Shown here piece after piece: positions 1-5,672 of a DNA stretch of 9,087 bases (its first letter is position 1; every line of letters begins with the position of its first letter). The position numbers and the translations under genes were made by a program. The stretch is from positions 1-9,087 of the forward strand of contig JAGHBR010000472.1 in NCBI GenBank assembly GCA_021160885.1, in the 5' to 3' direction. Under the pieces are notes generated by a model. It saw nothing but the letters and a program-made list of their open reading frames with translations, was not told the DNA's origin and did not search any database. This DNA comes from Caldisericaceae bacterium (GTDB lineage: Bacteria; Calditrichota; Calditrichia; Calditrichales; Calditrichaceae).

Positions 1-15
1 CACCAAATCGGCCAT
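1..15 (-). CDS. Possible 5' end of a divergent gene, cut by the left edge
   Basis: Read on the minus strand, an ATG at 15-13 opens a frame encoding M-A-D-L-V before the window ends. A CGAGG ribosome-site-like sequence (complement of 21-25) lies 5 bases upstream of it. The arrangement would make this gene divergent from the response regulator, with the roughly 120 AT-rich bases between them as a shared promoter region. Only five codons are visible, so no product can be named. A chance ATG is a real alternative. Confidence 0.3.
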
Positions 16-132
16 ATTAACCTCGCTTTTAAATATTATTATTTGAAAACAAAATTGCCAAATTTTAACAGAAAAATCAAATCTTTTGAATCATGCTCAA
101 TTTATTCCTATCTTTTCTGAAAAATTATGAAC

Positions 133-138
133 AAAGGA
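133..138 (+). promoter_or_regulatory. Ribosome binding site that decides the response regulator start
   Basis: AAAGGA lies 6 bases before the ATG at 145. The earlier in-frame ATG at 127 has only a pyrimidine-rich stretch upstream and no purine-rich site, and it lies inside what would be the leader. The site therefore favours initiation at 145, giving M-A-T-K-R-T-V-L-I-V-D-D, the usual short lead into a receiver domain. Confidence 0.6.
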
Positions 139-144
139 AACAAA

Positions 145-1923
145 ATGGCTACCAAACGCACTGTATTAATCGTTGATGATGAAGAATCTATTTTACAATC
201 TCTGCAGCGCATTTTTGAACTTTCTGGCGATTTTGAAGTGATTCCGGCCAAAAATGTGGAAGAAGCCTGGAAAGCCATCAATAACACGCTACCCGATTTG
301 ATTCTTTCAGATATTGCCATGCCGGAAGTAAACGGTATTGAATTTTGTAAAATGGTGCGCAATAATGAAATTACCCGTAATCTGCCCTTTATTTTTTTAA
401 CCGCAAAAAGCGATCAGCTACTGGAAGGCATTAAAGCCGGCGGAGATGATTTCATTATTAAACCATTCAATCTTGATGAAGTAATGGCCAAGATTGAAGC
501 TATTTTCCGCCGGATCAAAAATACACGCGAACTGGTGATGCAATTAAAAGGCACGCTGGAAGATTATTCATTAGACGATATTCTACAACTTTGTCATGAA
601 AAAAGTCTTTCTGGCACTATTGTTCTTTACAATCAGGGAGAAACCGGTAAAATTTTGGTTGACAAAGGTGAAATTGCCGAGGTGATTTATTCTGATTTTT
701 CGCCAACCCGGGCGCTTGATCATTTGCGAATGTGGAACAGCGGCCTTTTTGTGATTCGGCCTGATGACATTGGCTTAAAACCAGAGCTCATTAAACGTAA
801 ATTACCAAAAGCCACAAGCCCTAAGCTTAATGAGCTAATTCCGGTTGTTGAACAAATACTTTGGTGGGTGGGGCACCGTGACCTGGATCAACACATTCAG
901 GTGAACAGTTTTGTCCGAATTTTTGAATCCCCAGAAAAGAAAATTAATTTTTTGGTTTATCCTGGTTCTACAGCTTACTTTGATCAACATTCTCAAAAGA
1001 TTGTTTCCCTGCTGAACAGCATAGCCAATGTTCATGTTTTAGCCATTACCAGCGCTTCGCCTGAATTACTGTTAAACTTTCAAAACTTTAATGAAGCCAA
1101 TAAAAAATTAATCTATTTAACCAGCCGGCAAATTCTGGCTTATATGAAGCCGTTAGGCGTTAATCCGCGTTACGTTAAACCGACTGATACTTTACAAAAA
1201 AATATTCTTAAACTGGCTACAGACCATCCATTACAAATCATAAATGTTCCTTTTTCACCAGAACAGGAATCATTCATGATTTACGACCAGCAATCCCGAG
1301 TGCTTTTTTCAGGGATTTTGTTTAGCTCATTTGTCGATTTTTCGCAATCTGGCCGCCTTTACGCCGTGGAAGAAGACTGGGATTCAGTGCGCAAATTTCA
1401 TCAAATGAATATTCCTACAGGCGGCATTTTAAAATTAGCTATTGAACAGGTTAAAAAACTATCGCCGTCTCCTTTAATCATTGCCCCGCAATTTGGCATG
1501 ATCTGGCGCGGATTAACCGTTAATCAATTTTTAGAACGCATGTACTATCTCGAAACCGGGGTTGACCTGTTGCTTGATCAGAGTAGCTTTAAACAGGTAG
1601 ATCAAATTCTTGAAGCCTGCAACCATTTGATTGTTCATGTTCAGCAGCTGTTTCCATTTTCATGGATTGAAGGCAAACTAAAGCAGGATCCCTTTTTGAT
1701 GGCTAAGTGCCAGTTAGGTAATGAAAAGATTACTAAAATTTTTGGCAACCCGCAGCACTTTTTTGAAAGATTGCTGGCCATTTTGCTGCGCGGAGAAGAC
1801 GACCATATTGCCGGGCAAATTCAGGTTTTTGCCCAAAAAATCGCCAGAGAGCATGATTTGCCGTCATCCTTAGGTGAAGCAAATCAAGAGAACGGATTGA
1901 CCGAATTTTTTCGCAATGTCTGA
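145..1923 (+). CDS. Response regulator: receiver + PATAN/DUF4388-like + degenerate ODP-type beta-lactamase-fold domain
   Basis: 592-residue cytoplasmic signalling protein from the preferred ATG at 145; an in-frame ATG at 127 would add six residues. Numbered from 145, residues 4-125 form a CheY-like receiver with the acidic pair D11/D12, phospho-acceptor D56 in SDIAMPE, T86 and K106 in IKPF. Residues 134-206 resemble the DUF4388/PATAN domain (LEDYSLDDILQL, then LVDKGEIAEVIYSD, then LRMWNSGLFVI). Residues about 234-480 follow the flavodiiron/ODP metallo-beta-lactamase-like pattern (INFLVYPGSTAYF, VLFSGILFSSF, FHQMNIPTG, LIIAPQFGMIWRG). The usual metal-ligand motifs are altered: HxDPD reads SASPE, SGD reads SGI, and PQHG reads PQFG. 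The last 110 residues are helical-looking and unassigned. There is no DNA-binding or enzymatic output domain, so it probably acts through protein contacts. Its end overlaps the glycosyltransferase start by 8 bases. The receiver is certain, the PATAN call likely, and the ODP relationship is my recognition from motifs. Confidence 0.9.
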   Translation: MATKRTVLIVDDEESILQSLQRIFELSGDFEVIPAKNVEEAWKAINNTLPDLILSDIAMPEVNGIEFCKMVRNNEITRNLPFIFLTAKSDQLLEGIKAGGDDFIIKPFNLDEVMAKIEAIFRRIKNTRELVMQLKGTLEDYSLDDILQLCHEKSLSGTIVLYNQGETGKILVDKGEIAEVIYSDFSPTRALDHLRMWNSGLFVIRPDDIGLKPELIKRKLPKATSPKLNELIPVVEQILWWVGHRDLDQHIQVNSFVRIFESPEKKINFLVYPGSTAYFDQHSQKIVSLLNSIANVHVLAITSASPELLLNFQNFNEANKKLIYLTSRQILAYMKPLGVNPRYVKPTDTLQKNILKLATDHPLQIINVPFSPEQESFMIYDQQSRVLFSGILFSSFVDFSQSGRLYAVEEDWDSVRKFHQMNIPTGGILKLAIEQVKKLSPSPLIIAPQFGMIWRGLTVNQFLERMYYLETGVDLLLDQSSFKQVDQILEACNHLIVHVQQLFPFSWIEGKLKQDPFLMAKCQLGNEKITKIFGNPQHFFERLLAILLRGEDDHIAGQIQVFAQKIAREHDLPSSLGEANQENGLTEFFRNV

Positions 1924-2998
1924 AAAGAAGCTACTTAAAATCGCCCTCATCACGTCCTTTCCGCTTGACCTGACTATCGGTTCCGGTGTTGTGCGAATGG
2001 TTTTAGGGTACGCTGCGGCATTTAAATTTCTTGACCATCAGGTAAAAATATTTCACCCTCAATTTAAAGCAAAATCTTATTTAAATTTGGCCGTTAAGCG
2101 TCTGGCTTTTAATAAAAGCCTCTCTTTCCCCCAGGACAGGTTTGATCTGGTACTGGTCAGCGATTTTGATGGTTTTATTTTAAAACATTTGAACATCCCT
2201 AAAATTGCTTTGAATGCCGGTATTCTGGCCGATATCATTCGTTTTGAAACAGGGCAAACCAGACATATTTTAACTCATTTAGCAAAAAGAGAATGCCAAA
2301 ATGTTAAAAGTTCTGATCTGGTGGTGGCGCCTTCAAAATACACAGCCAGTAAGATTAAAGAACATTATCAGGTAGAAGAGCAGAAAATTGCTGTTGTTCC
2401 GCTGGGTATTGATCTTCCCTTCTGGAAATCATTACGAAAAAATAGCGGCCGGTTAAAAAGCAACAGCATCCATATTCTCTGCGTTGCCCGCCATTACCCC
2501 AGAAAAGGGATTGCAGATCTGTTAAAAGCCTTTAAAAAAGTAATAGCCTCACATATTCATATCCATCTGACACTCGTTGGTGGCGGTCCTCAGTTAAATC
2601 AAAATCGAAGACTGGCTAATCAATTAAACATTTCAGCAAATGTTTCCTTTGTGGGCGATTTAGAGAACCAGCAACAACTGGCTGAATATTACCAGAATGC
2701 TGATATCTTTTGTCTGCCAAGCTACCACGAAACTTTTGGTCTGGTTTTTTTAGAAGCCATGTTTTTTGACCTGCCCATTGTTGCTTATGCCAGCAGTGCG
2801 GTTCCCGAAGTAGTTGACAATGGCTGTGGATTTTTGTGCCCGCCGGGAGATGTTGACTGTTTAAGCAAAAAATTACTAATTTTAGCACAAAATGAGCAAC
2901 TAAGGAAAATAATGGGGCAAAAAGGCAAATTAAACGTTGAACGGTTTAGCTGGCTAAATTCGGCAAGAGAATTGCTAAGACTGTGGGGGAAATCTTAG
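1916..2998 (+). CDS. GT4-family glycosyltransferase (GT-B fold)
   Basis: 360-residue retaining glycosyltransferase that would transfer a sugar from a nucleotide-sugar donor; acceptor unknown. The N-terminal half opens with IALITSFPLDLTIGSGVVR, the glycine-rich acceptor-side loop of GT-B enzymes. The C-terminal donor domain starts near residue 186 with ILCVARHYPRKGIADLLKAF (R196/K197 expected to contact donor phosphates), followed by LTLVGGGP. The GT4 EX7E signature is E272 and E280 in HETFGLVFLEA, with VPEVV and GFLCPPGD completing the donor site. No signal peptide or membrane segment is apparent. The ATG sits within the last codons of the response regulator, so the two are probably translationally coupled. 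A gap of about 100 bases separates it from the pterin operon. GT4 includes cell-envelope glycosyltransferases as well as the cyanobacterial tetrahydrobiopterin glucosyltransferase, so either an envelope glycan or a pterin could be the acceptor. Confidence 0.92.
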   Translation: MSEKKLLKIALITSFPLDLTIGSGVVRMVLGYAAAFKFLDHQVKIFHPQFKAKSYLNLAVKRLAFNKSLSFPQDRFDLVLVSDFDGFILKHLNIPKIALNAGILADIIRFETGQTRHILTHLAKRECQNVKSSDLVVAPSKYTASKIKEHYQVEEQKIAVVPLGIDLPFWKSLRKNSGRLKSNSIHILCVARHYPRKGIADLLKAFKKVIASHIHIHLTLVGGGPQLNQNRRLANQLNISANVSFVGDLENQQQLAEYYQNADIFCLPSYHETFGLVFLEAMFFDLPIVAYASSAVPEVVDNGCGFLCPPGDVDCLSKKLLILAQNEQLRKIMGQKGKLNVERFSWLNSARELLRLWGKS

Positions 2999-3029
2999 AT
3001 CTGATTCCTTTTTTTAAAAGGTGTTTGAG

Positions 3030-3059
3030 TTGCCTGTTGCAGAAATACAAAACCATAAA
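3030..3059 (+). promoter_or_regulatory. Candidate promoter of the pterin operon
   Basis: TTGCCT (3030-3035) and CATAAA (3054-3059) are separated by 18 bases, a tolerable sigma-70-type match in the AT-rich gap after the glycosyltransferase. Transcription would begin near 3066, giving a leader of about 35 bases. A TATAAA at 3073-3078 has no partner at the right distance. A weak match; the cluster could equally be read through from the glycosyltransferase. Confidence 0.3.
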
Positions 3060-3100
3060 TAACCGTTAAAAATATAAATTAAAAATGAATTTGGATGAAC

Positions 3101-3529
3101 ATGAAGAAAAAAATAACCATTTCTAAAAAATTTGAATTTTCTGCCAGCCATCGTTATTGGATTGATCACTGGTCAGCCGAAAAAAACAATGAGGTCTTCG
3201 GCCTTTGTACCAGCCCCTACGGGCATGGCCATAATTATGAACTGCACGTAACCGTCAGTGGGCCTGTAGATCCGCAAACTGGCATGATTATTAATCTTTC
3301 CACTTTAAAAGCCATAGCTGGCAAAATTGTGGAACAATTCGACCATAAATTTTTGAACCTTGACACGCCCTATTTTAAAGATCGTGTGCCAACGACAGAA
3401 AATATTGCCCTGGTGCTGTATGAGCTATTGGATGAACAGTTGAAAAAAGAAGCGGGCATCACCTTAGAAAAAATTCGTCTTTATGAACGCGGTGATCTTT
3501 ACGTAGATGTCTGGCCGGAGGACAAATGA
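3101..3529 (+). CDS. 6-pyruvoyl-tetrahydropterin synthase family protein, first paralogue
   Basis: 142 residues from the ATG at 3101. An in-frame ATG at 3095 would add two residues, but GGA at 3093-3095 is placed 5 bases before 3101, and the start then lines up with the neighbouring paralogue. The family converts 7,8-dihydroneopterin triphosphate to 6-pyruvoyl-tetrahydropterin, or to carboxy-tetrahydropterin in QueD. Numbered from 3101, the zinc histidines are H17 (SASH), H42 and H44 (GHGHNY). The catalytic cysteine is C36, the Asp-His partners are D81/H82 (FDHKFLN), and the pterin-anchoring glutamate is E129 (LYERGDLYVDV). The Cys-x5-His-Gly-His spacing matches animal-type PTPS rather than the Cys-x3 spacing of E. 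coli QueD. It is the first gene of a four-gene run and overlaps the second paralogue by 4 bases (ATGA). Family certain; exact reaction inferred. Confidence 0.9.
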   Translation: MKKKITISKKFEFSASHRYWIDHWSAEKNNEVFGLCTSPYGHGHNYELHVTVSGPVDPQTGMIINLSTLKAIAGKIVEQFDHKFLNLDTPYFKDRVPTTENIALVLYELLDEQLKKEAGITLEKIRLYERGDLYVDVWPEDK

Positions 3530-3942
3530 AAAAGGTGCAGGTTGCATTGTCTAAAGTGTTTAGTTTTAGTGCGGCTCATCGTTTGCATGTTCCGGAGAAA
3601 GATCAGGCCTTTAATCAGCAAATTTACGACAAATGCAACAATCTGAATGGCCATGGCCATGATTATTATCTTGAAATTTCAATTAAAGGACCTGTTAATA
3701 CAAAAACAGGTATGATTATTCCCTTAACCGATTTTGATCAGGCGGTTGAAAAGGTAATAGCGCCTCTGGATCACCGACATCTGGATCATGAAATCGATTA
3801 TTTCAAAAACCATAGGAGTACCGGAGAAGAAATTGTTAAATATCTCTGGCAGGAATTGGAAAAATATTTAGGAAAAAAACTTTTTAGACTTAAATTATGG
3901 GAAACAAACAATAACTATTTTGAACTGGAGAGGATAGATTAG
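3526..3942 (+). CDS. 6-pyruvoyl-tetrahydropterin synthase family protein, second paralogue
   Basis: 138 residues, close to the usual length. Zinc ligands are H18 (SAAH), H43 and H45 (NGHGHDY). The catalytic cysteine is C37 in CNNLNGHGH, very like the CNNPNGHGHNY motif of animal PTPS. D82/H83 (LDHRHLDHE) complete the triad, and E126 in LWETNNNYFE fits the pterin-binding glutamate. GGAGGA at 3517-3522 serves the start, which overlaps the upstream stop codon as ATGA. It is plainly homologous to the preceding gene (shared GPV-x3-TGMII core) but well diverged, so the duplication is old. All active-site residues are intact in both copies, so neither looks like a decaying duplicate. Of the two, this is the better candidate for a canonical tetrahydrobiopterin-pathway PTPS; the alternative is QueD-like activity. 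Confidence 0.9.
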   Translation: MKKVQVALSKVFSFSAAHRLHVPEKDQAFNQQIYDKCNNLNGHGHDYYLEISIKGPVNTKTGMIIPLTDFDQAVEKVIAPLDHRHLDHEIDYFKNHRSTGEEIVKYLWQELEKYLGKKLFRLKLWETNNNYFELERID

Positions 3943-3943
3943 A

Positions 3944-4516
3944 ATGAAGAGTATGGAGGACGCTGTACGTCAGATTTTGATTGGTATTGGCGAAGACCCA
4001 GAACGCCAGGGCTTAAAAAACACGCCTTTTCGAGTAGCAAAAATGTACCGCGAAGTAACTAAAGGCTACCATGCCAACCCTGAAAAAATCATTAATAATG
4101 CTATTTTTGATGTGGACTACGACGAAATGGTGGTGGTGGCTAATATTGAATATTACAGCCTTTGTGAACACCATCTGTTGCCTTTTTACGGTGTAGTGCA
4201 TGTGGGCTACATCCCAAAGGGTAAAGTGGTGGGCCTGAGTAAAATTCCGCGCATTGTGGACATGTTTGCTCGTCGCTTGCAAATTCAGGAAAAAATGACC
4301 CTGGAAATTGCCAATCTTTTGAATGATGCTTTAAATCCTGACGGTGTTGGTGTGGTTGTAGAAGGTCAGCATATGTGTATGATGATGCGTGGTGTAGAAA
4401 AAGACAAAGCGAAAATGATCACGTCGGCTATGTTAGGTTCATTTAAAGAAGATGAAAAAACAAGAGCCGAATTTTTAAATCTGATCAGGAGCCCGCGTGT
4501 CAACTCACCCTTCTAA
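3944..4516 (+). CDS. folE: GTP cyclohydrolase I (type IA)
   Basis: 190 residues. Catalyses GTP to 7,8-dihydroneopterin triphosphate plus formate, the entry step of folate, queuosine and tetrahydrobiopterin synthesis; a cytosolic homodecamer in known members. Zinc ligands are C74 and H77 in SLCEHHLLPFYG, and C145 in GQHMCMMMRGV; H76 and H143 are the catalytic histidines. GVVHVGYIPKGKVVGLSKIPRIV and MITSAMLG are typical family blocks. The first 30 residues (IGEDPERQGLKNTPFRVAKMY) form the usual N-terminal substrate-site segment. The start is one base after the PTPS stop, with GGAGAGGA at 3927-3934 nine bases upstream; a second ATG at 3953 is less well placed. The 3' end overlaps the next gene by 20 bases. 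It supplies the substrate of the two PTPS proteins encoded just before it. Confidence 0.97.
   Translation: MKSMEDAVRQILIGIGEDPERQGLKNTPFRVAKMYREVTKGYHANPEKIINNAIFDVDYDEMVVVANIEYYSLCEHHLLPFYGVVHVGYIPKGKVVGLSKIPRIVDMFARRLQIQEKMTLEIANLLNDALNPDGVGVVVEGQHMCMMMRGVEKDKAKMITSAMLGSFKEDEKTRAEFLNLIRSPRVNSPF
4487..4491 (+). promoter_or_regulatory. Ribosome binding site inside folE that fixes a GTG start
   Basis: AGGAG sits 5 bases before the GTG at 4497, within the last codons of folE. No in-frame ATG occurs before the essential nucleotide-binding motif of the downstream SDR, so this site with the GTG is the only credible start. Confidence 0.75.
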
Positions 4517-5213
4517 TTCATGGACTATTATTACTGGAGCCAGTAGAGGCATTGGTAAAGCTATCGCCTGCAGGTTAGCTGAGCGAGGCTTTAATTTGAT
4601 TTTGATAGCCAGGAATGAATCATTATTGAGCGAACTTTCGGCTCAAATTCATCGGGCCGGGGGAGAAGTTGTCTGGTTCAGAGCGGATCTAACAAATGAG
4701 AATGATCTTAATATATTAGGTGAATGGCTTGGACAAAAAGGGTTAAGCGTTAATAATGTAATTTTAAATGCCGGTTTGGCCATGGTTGGCAAAGTACTTG
4801 AAATGCCCATTCAAGATTGGCGCCTTATTTTCGACACAAATGTGCTGGCTCCGGTGGCCCTCCTGCAAAAGGTTAAAGAACACCTGAAAGAGAAAGGGCA
4901 CATTGTTTTCATTAATTCCGTCGCCGGAAAAATGGTGTTTCCGGATTGGGGCGCTTACTCTGCTTCCAAATTTGCTTTAAAGGCTGTTGCTCAAACGTTA
5001 CGTCAGGAACTGGCAGATAAAAAAATACATGTCACTTCGGTTTTCCCTTCTTCTGTTAGCACTTCACTTCACGATCGCCTTGGTTTGCGGTGGGATAAAG
5101 CTAAAATGCTAAAGGCAGAAGACGTTGCCCGCGCCGTTGAGTGGCTTTTATCAAATCCCGAGCATATTAATATTAACGAGCTTTCAATGGAAAATATTGA
5201 CGGACTTTTTTAA
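4497..5213 (+). CDS. Short-chain dehydrogenase/reductase, sepiapterin-reductase-like
   Basis: 238-residue classical SDR starting at GTG. The Rossmann motif TGASRGIG is at residues 13-20. R17 and R39 (after strand 2, LILIARN) point to NADPH. NAG is at 91-93, and the catalytic set is N115, S141, Y154 and K158 (YSASK). The C-terminal part (VTSVFPSSVSTSLHD) covers the substrate side. Sequence alone would allow many ketone or alcohol substrates. Position suggests the substrate: it is translationally coupled to folE through a 20-base overlap and sits downstream of two PTPS genes, so reduction of the 6-pyruvoyl side chain to a biopterin-type product is the natural proposal. A 3-oxoacyl or other housekeeping SDR is the alternative. 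SDR membership is certain; the pterin role is inferred. No clear terminator follows its stop. Confidence 0.9.
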   Translation: MSTHPSNSWTIITGASRGIGKAIACRLAERGFNLILIARNESLLSELSAQIHRAGGEVVWFRADLTNENDLNILGEWLGQKGLSVNNVILNAGLAMVGKVLEMPIQDWRLIFDTNVLAPVALLQKVKEHLKEKGHIVFINSVAGKMVFPDWGAYSASKFALKAVAQTLRQELADKKIHVTSVFPSSVSTSLHDRLGLRWDKAKMLKAEDVARAVEWLLSNPEHININELSMENIDGLF

Positions 5214-5293
5214 GCGGAATAATGCTTTGCTTTTAATTGAGCTTGACTGAATTTTACGATCTTCGACAGCAATTTTAATTTTTTTCTTTTTAT

Positions 5294-5322
5294 TTGATTT
5301 AAAACACAATATTTTTTACTAT
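5294..5322 (+). promoter_or_regulatory. Promoter of the TrpR-family gene and trpB2-type gene
   Basis: TTGATT (5294-5299) and TACTAT (5317-5322) are 17 bases apart, a good sigma-70-like spacing. Predicted initiation is near 5329, inside the palindrome at 5326-5345, so bound repressor would block RNA polymerase directly. The -10 element itself overlaps a TTACTATT half-site at 5316-5323. Confidence 0.5.
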
Positions 5323-5325
5323 TCT

Positions 5326-5345
5326 TGTTACTATTAATAGTAACA
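5326..5345 (+). promoter_or_regulatory. Perfect 20-bp palindrome, probable operator of the TrpR-family repressor
   Basis: TGTTACTATTAATAGTAACA is its own reverse complement. Its arms ACTA/TAGT flank TTAA; the E. coli trp operator has ACTAG/CTAGT arms around the same TTAA centre. It overlaps the predicted transcription start and ends 21 bases before the repressor gene, the classic position for autoregulation. Too short and too AT-rich to be an intrinsic terminator. Binding by this repressor is inferred. Confidence 0.6.
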
Positions 5346-5354
5346 GTTACTGTT
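5342..5354 (+). repeat. Second inverted repeat adjoining the operator
   Basis: AACAGT-T-ACTGTT is an inverted repeat with a one-base centre, sharing four bases with the main palindrome. With the half-site at 5316, TTACT occurs at 5316, 5328 and 5347, plus an inverted AGTAA at 5339. This could support tandem binding of repressor dimers, as TrpR does on some operators. It may also be chance in AT-rich sequence. Confidence 0.35.
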
Positions 5355-5366
5355 GAAAGAAACATT

Positions 5367-5636
5367 ATGGATAAAAATTTATTAGAAATTTGCCAATATC
5401 TGGCAAATTCGAACAATGCCAAGACAATATATAAATTTTTGGAAAGTTTATTGACGCCCAAAGAATTGCAAACCCTTTCTTCACGCTGGCAGATTGTCAA
5501 GCTGTTGGATCAGGGGGTGCCGCAACGTAAAATTGCCAAAGATCTGCATTTAAGTCTTTGTAAAATTACACGTGGTTCTAAAGAACTAAAGAAACGCAAT
5601 TCAATTTTGAAAAAGGCTGTTAATCAATTTCAATAA
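5367..5636 (+). CDS. TrpR/YerC-family transcriptional repressor
   Basis: 89 residues from the ATG at 5367. An upstream in-frame ATG at 5325 would begin transcriptionally too early, at the promoter start and one base before the operator, and would encode a non-homologous V/T-rich lead. The core LLTPKELQTLSSRWQIVKLL, then QRKIAKDLHLSL and CKITRGSKELK, matches the TrpR superfamily; residues 53-74 are the helix-turn-helix. T30, R40 and R69 occupy the positions of E. coli TrpR T44, R54 and R84, which contact L-tryptophan, with one residue fewer in the turn between R40 and R69. Expected to act as a dimer that binds DNA when loaded with tryptophan. The next gene, 36 bases downstream, encodes a tryptophan synthase beta chain, which supports tryptophan as effector. 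Without that context it could be an uncharacterised YerC-type regulator. Confidence 0.87.
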   Translation: MDKNLLEICQYLANSNNAKTIYKFLESLLTPKELQTLSSRWQIVKLLDQGVPQRKIAKDLHLSLCKITRGSKELKKRNSILKKAVNQFQ

Positions 5637-5672
5637 AAATTTAAAAAACCTTTAAAGAATTAAGGAGGATCA

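Noticed and set aside
85..116. TTTG (85-88) and TATCTTTT (109-116), 20 bases apart, resembling a Bacteroidota-type promoter before the response regulator
   Set aside because: One mismatch in the -7 element, start of transcription only about 20 bases before the gene, and the lineage is not established. AT-rich sequence gives such matches by chance.
3007..3021. CCTTTT-TTT-AAAAGG inverted repeat just after the glycosyltransferase stop
   Set aside because: Only two G-C pairs in the stem and no T-run after it, so not a convincing terminator.
4013..4282. Minus-strand open frame of 89 codons inside folE
   Set aside because: Low-complexity His-rich translation antisense to a strongly conserved gene; a coding shadow.
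3101..4516. Queuosine pathway (QueD plus FolE) interpretation
   Set aside because: Both PTPS proteins have Cys-x5-HGH rather than QueD-like Cys-x3-HGH spacing, no queC or queE is nearby, and a coupled SDR fits tetrahydrobiopterin better. Not fully excluded for one paralogue.
5214..5290. T-rich stretch after the SDR as a terminator
   Set aside because: The only pairing is AAGC/GCTT (4 bp), not adjacent to the T-run. No supported hairpin.
5210..5500. Minus-strand open frame of 96 codons across the SDR/TrpR-family gap
   Set aside because: It runs through the palindromic operator and into the repressor gene, is rich in K/N/S/L without domain motifs, and has no ribosome site.
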